A stretch of DNA of 64,000 bases from Thermoprotei archaeon (GTDB taxonomy: Archaea; Thermoproteota; Thermoprotei_A; Sulfolobales; Acidilobaceae). The translations under genes and the position numbers were made by a program. This document shows positions 42,562 to 51,530 of this stretch, piece by piece; the first letter of the stretch is position 1, and each line of letters opens with the position of its first letter. The DNA lies in assembly GCA_029335875.2 (NCBI GenBank), contig JARJMZ020000035.1, forward strand, positions 1 to 64,000. The letters are read 5' to 3'. Under the pieces are notes generated by a model. It had not been told where the DNA came from. It saw only the letters and a list, made by a program, of their open reading frames with translations, and searched no databases.

Positions 42562-44322
42562 CTACTTGAAAGGAGTGCCCAGAGAATCTAAAGGCTCCCC
42601 TTTGAGGAACTTTCTAAGAGCCTCAACCACGTTATCGGCCGGGAGCCTCACCTGCCTCCACGTATCCCTATCCCTCATAGTTACAGTTTTGTCCTCGAGG
42701 GTCTGATAGTCTACGGTGAAAGCCGCCGGGACCCCTATCTCGTCAGCCCTCGCATACCTCCTCCCTATGCTCCCCGTGTCATCGTATATAACCTGGAAAC
42801 CCTCCCGTACAAGGGTCTTATAGAGGCTCCTGGCTTCAGCTATGAGGCTCTCATCGTTCTCCACGAGCGGGAACACGGCCGCTTGAACGGGAGCTATATC
42901 CCTCGGGAAAGCAAGAACAACCCTGCCCTCCCTTTCCCTATACGCATACTCAAAAGCGACATAGACGACCCTGTCTACTCCAAACGAGGGCTCCACTACA
43001 TTGGGTAGAATCTTCCTGCCCCACTCTTTCTCCTCAACCTCTATAATTTTGACTGCATCCCTGGGAACCTCGAAACCCCCAACTTTAATAGTGTGGCCCC
43101 CGCCGGTCAAGTAACCCTCAATATCCTCGGGTCTCGCGGCTTGTAGAGCCTCTAAGACTTCCCCAGCCTTGTCTCTGAAAAGCCTGCCTATAACGCTCTT
43201 ATCCACTATAACCCTCTTCTTCTTAACGAGTATGGGTTCCTTGTAGGGTTTGAACACCGTCAGGTCAGCCTTGCTGTAAGCCGCGTGCCTCATCATATCG
43301 TAGCTCCCCCTATAACTGTGGCCTGCTACCTCGATAAGCCCCCATCTAGACACTTTAACAACCTGGTCGAAAGTCTGGCTTGAGTAGTGGGCTCTCTCAT
43401 GAGGCCCTTTCTCCATGAAGAACATGTGCTCCGCCGGGACCCCGATACTCTCCATGAACTCTTGGCCTATAGCCATCCAGTAGCCGAGGCATTTATCCAC
43501 TATTATTTTAGACTCCACAGCCTCCTCGAGGGTGAACCATTGGGGCTCTCCACCTTTAACTCTCATAGTGTAACTTTGAATCCTCAAACGTTTGCCAGCC
43601 ATCTCGTCGAAGAAGGGGCAGTTGCCCTGGGGGTCCTCGGCGTCTATGAAATACTCCATCTCCATTATAGTGAACTCTCTAAGCCTAACCATAGCCTGCC
43701 TGGGGCTGATCTCGTTCCTGCCGACCCGGCCTATTTGAGCTATGCCTATTGGGAGCCTTGACCTCATAGATTCGAGGACTCTCTTAAAGGCCACGAACAT
43801 GCCCTGAGCGAGCTCAGGCCTGAGGTAGCCTACGTCCCCCTCATAGGGGCCTATCTGAGTCTTAAAGAGTAGGTTGAAAACCTTAACATCGCCGAGCTCG
43901 CCCCCGTCGAACGGGCATCTAACATTGTTATCTCTAATAATCTTACCCAAATCCTCCAAGCTTAAACCCTCAACGCTAACGCCAAGAGCTTCCTCAACTA
44001 GGTGGTCAGCCCTAAACCTCCTCCCACACTTTAAACATGAAACTATAGGGTCTGTGAAATGCTCCACATGACCGCTAGCCTCAAACACTATACTAGGGGC
44101 TACAATGGGAGTCTCTATCTCAACAACATAATCCTGATGCCTCCTAACGAAGAAATCACGCCACTTCTCCACAATCCTATTCTTCAAAAGCACACCATAA
44201 GGCCCGTAATCGTAGAAGCCCGCAACACCCCCATAAATCTCGTAGGAAGGCCAGAAGAAACCCCTCCTCCTAGCTAGCTCACTAATCTTCTCATAAACAT
44301 CGCTCAACCCAAAAACACCCAA
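42562..44322 (-). CDS. glyS: Glycyl-tRNA synthetase
   Basis: 586 residues, class II homodimer type. GGVAGFYDYGPYGVLLKNRI is the family N-terminal block; RPELAQGMFVAFKR precedes the motif 2 segment with GRNEISPRQ; motif 3 is in EPSFGVDRVV. The insertion has one CLKCGR zinc-like pair. C-terminal anticodon domain from about residue 470. ATG start, upstream gap of about 290 bp without other genes. Heads the small operon with two hypothetical genes. Confidence 0.95.
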   Translation of the reverse strand: MGVFGLSDVYEKISELARRRGFFWPSYEIYGGVAGFYDYGPYGVLLKNRIVEKWRDFFVRRHQDYVVEIETPIVAPSIVFEASGHVEHFTDPIVSCLKCGRRFRADHLVEEALGVSVEGLSLEDLGKIIRDNNVRCPFDGGELGDVKVFNLLFKTQIGPYEGDVGYLRPELAQGMFVAFKRVLESMRSRLPIGIAQIGRVGRNEISPRQAMVRLREFTIMEMEYFIDAEDPQGNCPFFDEMAGKRLRIQSYTMRVKGGEPQWFTLEEAVESKIIVDKCLGYWMAIGQEFMESIGVPAEHMFFMEKGPHERAHYSSQTFDQVVKVSRWGLIEVAGHSYRGSYDMMRHAAYSKADLTVFKPYKEPILVKKKRVIVDKSVIGRLFRDKAGEVLEALQAARPEDIEGYLTGGGHTIKVGGFEVPRDAVKIIEVEEKEWGRKILPNVVEPSFGVDRVVYVAFEYAYREREGRVVLAFPRDIAPVQAAVFPLVENDESLIAEARSLYKTLVREGFQVIYDDTGSIGRRYARADEIGVPAAFTVDYQTLEDKTVTMRDRDTWRQVRLPADNVVEALRKFLKGEPLDSLGTPFK

Positions 44323-44610
44323 TGAAACCCTTCCCTCTAAAATGATGATAGCAAGTCTTTTAAGCGTAAACTATAATATAGAATGTACGCCAAGCGAAGA
44401 ACATAACCTCTCCCCAGCTATTAAAATTTTTTAAGAGCCCTCAACCCCCATGATAAGCTAATAAGTCAGCCTAAGAATGGCTCACACTAGAAATAGAGGC
44501 GGAATCTCACAGTGACGCAAAACTCTAGAAACACGGCTTAGCTAAGATAGCTAAAATATTGAGCGCCAATAACCATAATTTAAGAGAAAAATTAAAAGAA
44601 TAAGGAGAGG

Positions 44611-46212
44611 CTAAACCAGCCTCCTCAATGATGGTATGAATATGAATGCTGGAACTATCCTATCCTCACCGTCAACCCTATACGGCCTTTCGACTATAGC
44701 AAAGTGCGCATGGATAAGATCAAAGATGGACCCCAGCTTTATGTAGAAGGTGCCGTGATACTTATAGAGCTCCTTTGATTCGATCTTAGCTGAAATAATT
44801 ATAGTTAAAAGTGATAATATAAGAAATAGAGGGTTAGTTAGTGAAAGTCCTAGGCGCGCAGCTACCAAAGCCCCTACAGGGATTCCGATTCCTCCTAGCG
44901 GTGATGATAACCCCCACGAATAATCGTAAACCTTTTCCATCTTAAGCTCGTACTCTCCATAGGATGAGCCGTGATATGTGTTGTTATAATTGAAGGATTT
45001 CAACGTATTCTCCGTTACCCCTATCCCATCATTGGGATAATCATCTAACTCCCATGAAGCTATGATCTCGCCTCTATCGTTAAATGCTGGAACAAGCCAC
45101 GTAGCAGTATCATTATCTCTAATAACATACTTATTTAAGCCGTTGTCAGCTATAAGCTTATAGCTTGCAACCCATATTCTCCCTAGGAACCCGGTTGAAA
45201 ATATGACGTCTCCAGTAGACTTGTTAGCGGGATAAGCTCGTCCTAATGTCGCGCACGCGCTATCATCTGTCGTTATTCGAGTGGAGTAAATAGTGCACCC
45301 AACTTTATAGATTGTCTTGTTCTCCGGCGACTTTATGATATAGCTGGCGCCTGGAGTTGATATTGTGATACTTGTGGGCCCTGTTTTGAACCCGATGCTC
45401 ATGCCAAGAATTATCTCAACAAGCCATCCCTCAATGAACCTGAGCTCAAAACTGTGACGTATAAAACTGGTCTTACTTCCTATGTCTTGGTCTAATTTTG
45501 TTATGGCTACCGGTATGTATTCCGTGTTGACAGTCATGCCATCAACCTTCCTGGTTGGGGTAACATATAAGATCTCTGCTAGCTCATAATAGTAACATTC
45601 AAGTTCAAAGCATCCCTTCTCTATTTTTGGAGGCGGGCTTTGAACTTGATTGTTAACCTTTCCTCTGGTTTCTATTTTATATTTTACTATGGGTTTGAAT
45701 GTGACTATAACTTTTATCTCTTTCCCCACGGCTTTATCGGGTATTATCGGGGCTGATACAGCGTCTACGGCAGCATAATACTCTCCCCCCTCTTCTATCA
45801 CTGTTGTTATTAATAGTAGGAGTCCTACACCTGAAGCTTTAGGGTCTGAGTTTACGTCTCTCAGGAGCTTTCTAACCTGTGAAACGTACTTTCCTATACC
45901 TTTAGCTGCGCTACCCTTACCTGAAATGACGCCTAAGCTGGTCACGTTTTCAAATGTAGGCCCTGAAAGTGATGCTGCGAAAGTTAGAGGCCTCCCCAAA
46001 GCATCCCTAACTTCAACCCTAATCCTAGTCTCGTTAGAACCCGTTATAGCATTTAAAAGACTAGGCTTATAGATGACAGTATGCCCCAAACTAGAGTATA
46101 CTATCTCAGAGCCTCCTTCAACCCAGTAAACTATGGAAGCTGCCAGAGTCGAAGCTAGGATGATGGTAGCAATAGGCAAAGCTAGAACTTTATTAAAGGA
46201 AGCTAGCTGCAC
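44611..46212 (-). CDS. Large membrane-anchored extracytosolic protein
   Basis: About 533 residues from GTG 46212. An N-terminal hydrophobic segment (KVLALPIATIILASTLAAS) works as signal or anchor, a long beta-rich region with several Asn-x-Ser/Thr sequons follows (e.g. GSNETRIRVEVRD), and two hydrophobic stretches lie near the C-terminus (GIPVGALVAARLGLS, NPLFLILSLLTIIISAKI). Six cysteines in the outer region may form disulfides. No family recognised; probably a surface protein. The start follows a TATA-like GTATTTAGG at about 46250 and GGTGGTG. Confidence 0.62.
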   Translation of the reverse strand: MQLASFNKVLALPIATIILASTLAASIVYWVEGGSEIVYSSLGHTVIYKPSLLNAITGSNETRIRVEVRDALGRPLTFAASLSGPTFENVTSLGVISGKGSAAKGIGKYVSQVRKLLRDVNSDPKASGVGLLLLITTVIEEGGEYYAAVDAVSAPIIPDKAVGKEIKVIVTFKPIVKYKIETRGKVNNQVQSPPPKIEKGCFELECYYYELAEILYVTPTRKVDGMTVNTEYIPVAITKLDQDIGSKTSFIRHSFELRFIEGWLVEIILGMSIGFKTGPTSITISTPGASYIIKSPENKTIYKVGCTIYSTRITTDDSACATLGRAYPANKSTGDVIFSTGFLGRIWVASYKLIADNGLNKYVIRDNDTATWLVPAFNDRGEIIASWELDDYPNDGIGVTENTLKSFNYNNTYHGSSYGEYELKMEKVYDYSWGLSSPLGGIGIPVGALVAARLGLSLTNPLFLILSLLTIIISAKIESKELYKYHGTFYIKLGSIFDLIHAHFAIVERPYRVDGEDRIVPAFIFIPSLRRLV

Positions 46213-46555
46213 AAACACACCACCACACCAAGAAAAAAGAGACGGAAACCTAAATACCCTAATATCTAGGCTAAACGCGGAGTTCACTCAGCACTAGCTT
46301 ATCTAGCTTCACGTTGTTAAGATCCGCAGTGTTGTGGCTATCTGAAACAGGGGCGCTAGCGGGACTTCGGAAATATTTAGGGGGGTAATGTTAAGATTAT
46401 TATCATGGTCCATTATCTGGCCGATACTTAGGGCTGTCGTGTTCGCGCTAGTTTAAGTGTAGGATATGGGCAAACGTTTTTCTCTATATGGTTAGGTATT
46501 TTACAGTTTAGATATATAGGCTTAGAGGTTTCACCTATAATCCTGGTGTTGGGAG
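46213..46555 (+). other. Intergenic gap with two divergent promoters
   Basis: About 340 bp without a gene. GATATATAGG at 46511-46520 is the probable TATA box of the isocitrate dehydrogenase gene; GTATTTAGG on the minus strand near 46250 serves the membrane protein. Nothing else assigned. Confidence 0.5.
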
Positions 46556-47791
46556 ATGCGTAGGATTCCTATGGATAAGCCTGTTGTGGAGATTGATGGG
46601 GATGAGATGGCTAGGATTATGTGGGGTTGGGTTAAGGAGAGGCTTATAGAGCCTTATGTTGACTTGAAAGTTAAATATTACGATCTTCACGTTAAGGTTA
46701 GAGATGAGACTGACGATAGGACCACTCTTGAAGCTGCGGAGGCTATTAAGGCTGTGGGTGTTGGGGTTAAATGTGCTACTATAACGCCTGATGCTGAGAG
46801 GGTTAAGGAGTATAATCTTAAGAAGGCTTATAGGAGCCCTAACGCCACTATTAGGGAGATCCTCGACGGCACCCTTTTCAGGGCTCCAATAATGTTGAGG
46901 AACGTTATACCGGCTGTCAGGTTCTGGAGGAAGCCTATAGTTGTGGCTAGGCACGCCTACGGCGACATATATGCTGGGGTGGGCATTAAGTTTGAGGAGC
47001 CTGGGGAGGCCGAGGTTGTCTATAGGAGCCTCTCGGGTAGGGAGGTTAGAGTTAAACTCCCCAAGCTCGAAGGCCCGGGGGTGCTCCAAGCATACCATAA
47101 CCTAGACAGTTCTATAAGGAGTTTTGCGAGGGCATCATTCAAATATGCTCTAGTAAACAATTTAGACCTATGGTTTGCCACCAAAGACACTATATCTAAA
47201 GTCTACGATGCAAGGTTTAAGGAGATATTTCAGGAGGTTTACGAGACAGAGTTTAAGGAGGAGTTTGAGAGGAGAGGCTTAAAATACGAGTACTACCTTA
47301 TAGACGATGCGTACGCGAGGGCTATAAGGAGTGAGGGGGGCTTCGTGTGGGCGACAAAGAACTTCGACGGCGACGTGATATCGGACCTCGTATCTGCAGC
47401 ATTCTCCGGGAGCATAGCCCTAATGACCTCAGAGCTCTTCTCACCCTACGGCTACTACCTCTCAGAAGCAGCACACGGCACCGTGAGAAGACACTACTAC
47501 AAGTGGCTTAAAGGGGAGAAGACCTCAACAAACCCCACAGGAACAATATTCGCGTGGACCAGGGGGCTGAGAGAGAGGGGGAGGAGAGATGGGAACGAAC
47601 AGCTGGCAGCCTTCGCAGAAACCCTCGAAGAAGCAGTCAAACACACCATAGAAGAAGATAGAATAATGACCCAGGACATAGCCAGAGTAGCGGAGCCACC
47701 AGTAAACGCCATAGTCACTACAGAAGAGTTCATAGAAGCCATAAAGAGAAACCTCGAGAAACTCCTAGAAAAGAAGGGAATACTAAGATAA
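46556..47791 (+). CDS. icd: NADP-type isocitrate dehydrogenase, eukaryote-like subfamily
   Basis: 411 residues, the size of homodimeric eukaryotic-type enzymes. VEIDGDEMARIMW, CATITPDAERVKEYNLK, SPNATIREILDGTLFRAPI and the NADP region STNPTGTIFAWTRGLRERG are those of the cytosolic/mitochondrial IDH subfamily, not of the IcdA-like subfamily usual in archaea. Oxidises isocitrate to 2-oxoglutarate. ATG start after GGGAG. Monocistronic; repeat copy G begins 57 bp downstream. Confidence 0.92.
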   Translation: MRRIPMDKPVVEIDGDEMARIMWGWVKERLIEPYVDLKVKYYDLHVKVRDETDDRTTLEAAEAIKAVGVGVKCATITPDAERVKEYNLKKAYRSPNATIREILDGTLFRAPIMLRNVIPAVRFWRKPIVVARHAYGDIYAGVGIKFEEPGEAEVVYRSLSGREVRVKLPKLEGPGVLQAYHNLDSSIRSFARASFKYALVNNLDLWFATKDTISKVYDARFKEIFQEVYETEFKEEFERRGLKYEYYLIDDAYARAIRSEGGFVWATKNFDGDVISDLVSAAFSGSIALMTSELFSPYGYYLSEAAHGTVRRHYYKWLKGEKTSTNPTGTIFAWTRGLRERGRRDGNEQLAAFAETLEEAVKHTIEEDRIMTQDIARVAEPPVNAIVTTEEFIEAIKRNLEKLLEKKGILR

Positions 47792-47847
47792 AACTTCCAG
47801 AACAAAACCTGAATCCAACCTAAACTACTATTAAACTTAACAGACTG

Positions 47848-48127
47848 TTTTCTAAAGTAAAACCTCTGATTTTTATTAACATGGTTACTTAGAGATACTC
47901 GAGAATATCGTAGTGCCCAAGAACTATAAGAACCTTAGAGTTAAACTCTAAGGCTTCCACGCTATGCGAGCCCGCCTCTATGACGGCTTTCCATCAGGGG
48001 CGGGAGAAAACCGGCTGTAAAACCACAAGGCGGCCCCTGTGGTGCCCGCCTATGGAGCCCCCAATGGATTGAGGGGAAGCCGGAGCCCAAAACCATGAAT
48101 ACCCGTGATATTGGGTTCCAGCGACCA
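47848..48127 (+). repeat. Intergenic structured repeat, copy G
   Basis: About 280 bp, the longest copy. Left end TTTTCTAAAGTAAAACCTCTG is degraded so its hairpin is weak. Core GGCGGCCCCTGTGGTGCC, right hairpin CCCAA / TTGGG with inner mismatches, end GGTTCCAGCGACCA. It lies between icd and the small cysteine protein, same orientation as copies A and C. Confidence 0.8.
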
Positions 48128-48188
48128 TTAATCCCACACTAAACATTTTATAGCCCCATAATATGCTTACCGGTAGGGCTCCATTCGC

Positions 48189-48464
48189 TTGAAGAGTCGA
48201 AGTCCTTCACCTGAGATGCTTAAAGGTGGGTGTGGTATTAAAGCGTTGAAGAACAGAGTGTATAAGAGGATTCTAGTGGACCAGGAGCTCCCCGAGGAGT
48301 GTAGAGGGATTCTACCGGAGGACTACTTCTTCGAGAGCAAGTGTGACGCTGTGTGTTTCTGTAAATCAAAGAGCCTAGATGAGTATTTAGAGTGTGCTGC
48401 TAGGTGTTTCGCTGAGAAAACCAGGGATCGTGTAGGGGAGGTTTCCACTTATACCGAAGACTAG
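48189..48464 (+). CDS. Small protein with twin CX3C motif
   Basis: 91 residues with seven cysteines. Cys 52 and 56 (CDAVC) and Cys 69 and 73 (CAARC) form twin CX3C motifs 12 residues apart within predicted helices, the arrangement of disulfide-stapled helical hairpins; Cys 58 makes CDAVCFC. TTG start; an ATG 24 bp later is possible. TATA-like TTTTATAG about 40 nt upstream. Not recognised. It could be a metal site or a disulfide-bonded fold, which hyperthermophilic crenarchaea use inside cells. Confidence 0.58.
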   Translation: MKSRSPSPEMLKGGCGIKALKNRVYKRILVDQELPEECRGILPEDYFFESKCDAVCFCKSKSLDEYLECAARCFAEKTRDRVGEVSTYTED

Positions 48465-48703
48465 TGGGAGATCGGGGAGGGTTGAACTGTTTCCATACAG
48501 TGTCAAGCTTAAGTGATCCTAGACTTGGAAGTTTCAGCATAGCTTACAGGTGCGGGCTCTGTTTACGTTAGAGGTCTCAGTTATGAGGGGTTTAGTGTGT
48601 AGCGGCTTTGACGACTGTGTGTCAGCTTTCCAGCCTCTCGATGTATCGTGTTGAGGATTAACTTTTTAAGGGGTGTATGTTAAAGTCACCCTAGGGCTGG
48701 CTT

Positions 48704-50038
48704 GTGATTAAGGACATGTTTATTAGGGATATATTGTTGAAGGCTGGGGAGCTTGAGGGTTCTAGGGTTAAAGTTTGCGGGTGGGTCCATAGGATAAGGG
48801 ATTTGGGGGGCGTTAAGTTCGTAATAGTCAGGGATAGGACTGGCTTTCTCCAAACAGTCTTTAAGAGGGGGGAGGTTCCCGGGGATGTTATGGGGCTTGC
48901 TGACAGTCTTAAGGAGGAGTGTGTAGTGTGTGTCGATGGGGTTCTTAGGAGAGCCCCTACTAGGGAGGGTTTTGAAGTTTTAGCTTTAGAGTTGAACGTC
49001 CTCTCCTATCCTGTCGAGCCCCTCCCCTTGGAGGTTCACAGTTCCCTGAGTGCGGGGCTTTCTACGAGGCTAAGGTATAGGTGGATCGACGTTAGAAACC
49101 CCAAGGTTTCCGCTGTTTTCATGGTGAAATCCTGGGTGGCGAGGAAGTTTAGGGAGTATTATTCAGGTCAGGGGTTTGTCGAGATATTCACGCCTAAAAT
49201 AGTGGCTTCAGGCACGGAGAGTGGGGCTGACGTGTTCCCAGTGTTGTATTTTGACAGGACAGCTTACCTAGCTCAGAGCCCCCAGTTTTACAAGCAGTTC
49301 GCTGTGATAGCTGGCTTTGAGAGGGTTTTCGAGATAGGCCCCGTGTTCAGGGCTGAGCCCCACCACACTATAAGACACCTTAACGAATACCACTCTCTAG
49401 ATATTGAGATAGGCTTCATAAACTCGTTCCACGATGTCATGAACTATGTTGAGGGTTTCTTCAAGAAACTGGCTGAGGATAGCGTGAAAGAAGAGGGGAT
49501 AAAGAGGATAATGGAGGATTTCAACGTTGAACCCATAAGGATACCCGAGGGGGGAGCGCCTAGAATACCTATAAGGAAAGTCTACGAGATACTCGAAGAA
49601 GAATACGGGAAGAGCATACCTCCAGGCGAAGACCTAGACAGCGAGGGGGAAAGACTCCTAGGGAGCTATGTTAGGGAGAAGTACGGGTCAGACCTTGTTT
49701 TCGTAACAGAATACCCGTGGAAAGTAAGACCATTCTACACGATGAGGAAAGAGGATGAACCCAACTGGACATACGGCTTCGACCTGCTAATGAGGGGGCT
49801 CGAAGTAGTTACTGGAGGCCAGAGAGAGCATAGATATGAGAATCTGAAAAAGAACCTAGCAGATAAAGGCTTAAGATACGAGGATTTCCAGTACTACCTC
49901 GAGTTCTTCAAGTACGGGGCGCCGCCACACGGAGGGGCGGGAATGGGGTTGGAGAGGATAACAATGCAAATGCTAGGACTCCAGAACATTAGGGAGGCAA
50001 GGCTGCTCCCGAGAGATACTGAAAGGATAACCCCGTGA
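48704..50038 (+). CDS. aspS: Aspartyl-tRNA synthetase
   Basis: 444 residues, class II, archaeal/eukaryotic type without the bacterial insertion. N-terminal OB fold (VKVCGWVHRIRDLGGVKF), SPQFYKQ, motif 2 with FRAEPHHTIRH, motif 3 GAGMGLERITMQML. May be discriminating or not; the anticodon-loop residues that decide this cannot be judged by eye. GTG start. ACTTTTTAAGG lies about 45 nt upstream as a TATA-like box. Confidence 0.94.
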   Translation: MIKDMFIRDILLKAGELEGSRVKVCGWVHRIRDLGGVKFVIVRDRTGFLQTVFKRGEVPGDVMGLADSLKEECVVCVDGVLRRAPTREGFEVLALELNVLSYPVEPLPLEVHSSLSAGLSTRLRYRWIDVRNPKVSAVFMVKSWVARKFREYYSGQGFVEIFTPKIVASGTESGADVFPVLYFDRTAYLAQSPQFYKQFAVIAGFERVFEIGPVFRAEPHHTIRHLNEYHSLDIEIGFINSFHDVMNYVEGFFKKLAEDSVKEEGIKRIMEDFNVEPIRIPEGGAPRIPIRKVYEILEEEYGKSIPPGEDLDSEGERLLGSYVREKYGSDLVFVTEYPWKVRPFYTMRKEDEPNWTYGFDLLMRGLEVVTGGQREHRYENLKKNLADKGLRYEDFQYYLEFFKYGAPPHGGAGMGLERITMQMLGLQNIREARLLPRDTERITP

Positions 50039-50081
50039 GGAGAATTTTGAAATCACTATGGCCAACACTATAACCTATCGT

Positions 50082-51371
50082 TTAAGCTACCAGTATTACT
50101 TGAATGCTGTTAAGGTTCGTCCCCGTAGGCCCCGTCTTTATTAAAGCCCCTACTTTCTCCAGGGCAGTATACGTGTCGTTATCGTCTAGGACTTTATAGG
50201 GGTCTATTTTCATGTCTAGAAGCTCCCCTATAACTTGGGGTGTTACTATTGCGCCTGCAGCGTCCGTGAACCCGTCTATGCCGTCAGTGTCCATTGAGAG
50301 CATAGCAGCATCTGTAGAGCCCCACTTCCACATTGTTAAAGCCCATGAGAAAGCCAGCTCCATATTCCTTCCCCCCCTACCTTTCCCCTTAACTTTTACC
50401 GATGTCTCACCACCAGCTAGTATAGCTCCGGGCTTCCCCACCGGGACCCCCCTATTGGCAGCCTCTAGGGTTATCGATGCTAGGGCTTTCCCAACCTCTC
50501 TGGCCTCCCCCTCAAGCCTAGATGTGAGTATTACAGTGTTGAATCCTCCAGTTTCAAGCTTAGACTTTAAACCCCTTAGAACGTCTATGTTCGCGGCTAC
50601 AAGCTCATTCCTAGTTTTAGAGAGCTGGGGTGAGCTAGGCTTGGGGGTCTCAGGGGCTAAACCCCGGGCTCCATCCTCGAGGAGTTTGAGAACCCTCTGG
50701 GGCATAACCTCCCTCAGCCCATACCTATCAATAACCCAGAGCGCCTCCCTGAAAGTTGTCGAGTCCGCCACTGTGGGCCCCGAGCCTATAACGTCGAGGT
50801 TATCGCCTGGAACGTCGCTCGCATAAAGCCCTAAAACCTCGCCCGGGTAAGCCTCAGCGGCGAGCCTGCCGCCCTTAACAGCTGAAATATGCTTCCTCAC
50901 AGTGTTAATCTCATGTATGGTGGCCCCGCAGCCTAATAGAAGGCTCGTCGTAACCTTAACATCGTCTAGGGTTAGAGGCTCTAAAGGCTTCTCAACAAGG
51001 GCCGAAGCACCCCCGGAAACGAGGACTATAAGCCTCCCACCCCTCGAAGCCCTAGCCCACTCGAGAACAGAATCTCCAGCCCTAAGACTGGACTCGTCGG
51101 GCGTCGGGTGACTAGACTCGATAACCTCAAGACCGCCCACAGACCCGGGAGACCCCCTAGGCTTAACGATAACGCCCCCCTCAAACTCGACAATACCTTC
51201 AAGGCCCGAAGCCATTTGAACAGAGCCTTTACCCATAGCTATCACGAAAGCCCTTCCCCATCTTAAGCCCTCTAGAAACCCCCTAACCCTACTATCAAGC
51301 TTTGAAAGCTCAACAACATCCTCAACTAGACCCCTAAGATATGATGTTAAAGCAGCCAACCCCACCACCAC
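50082..51371 (-). CDS. Glycerate 2-kinase (MOFRL family)
   Basis: 429 residues. IAMGKGSVQMA, VIESSHPTPDESSLRAG, LVSGGASALVEKP, KHISAVKGGRLA and the C-terminal MOFRL domain LAGGETSVKVKGKGRGGRN with SMDTDGIDGFTDAAGA are diagnostic. Phosphorylates glycerate to 2-phosphoglycerate in the non-phosphorylative or semiphosphorylative Entner-Doudoroff route, or in serine/glyoxylate metabolism. GTG start. Converges on aspS with 43 bp between. Confidence 0.93.
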   Translation of the reverse strand: MVVGLAALTSYLRGLVEDVVELSKLDSRVRGFLEGLRWGRAFVIAMGKGSVQMASGLEGIVEFEGGVIVKPRGSPGSVGGLEVIESSHPTPDESSLRAGDSVLEWARASRGGRLIVLVSGGASALVEKPLEPLTLDDVKVTTSLLLGCGATIHEINTVRKHISAVKGGRLAAEAYPGEVLGLYASDVPGDNLDVIGSGPTVADSTTFREALWVIDRYGLREVMPQRVLKLLEDGARGLAPETPKPSSPQLSKTRNELVAANIDVLRGLKSKLETGGFNTVILTSRLEGEAREVGKALASITLEAANRGVPVGKPGAILAGGETSVKVKGKGRGGRNMELAFSWALTMWKWGSTDAAMLSMDTDGIDGFTDAAGAIVTPQVIGELLDMKIDPYKVLDDNDTYTALEKVGALIKTGPTGTNLNSIQVILVA

Positions 51372-51530
51372 ATTTGGGAGGAGCTAGTAGCGTTTAAATG
51401 GCACTATAGCCCGTGAAGGCCCCCGGCACTAACAGGACTGTCTAGGACAGCTTCACTTTACTCCATTATTTTACGCTTCGCCCTCCCGCCCTCATGTTTA
51501 TCCCCGGTCTTCCTTATGGGTGTATAGTGT

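Noticed and set aside
44342..44370. Perfect box C sequence ATGATGA upstream of glyS
   Set aside because: No D or D' box at 12 nt and no flanking stem; it lies in the glyS promoter region.
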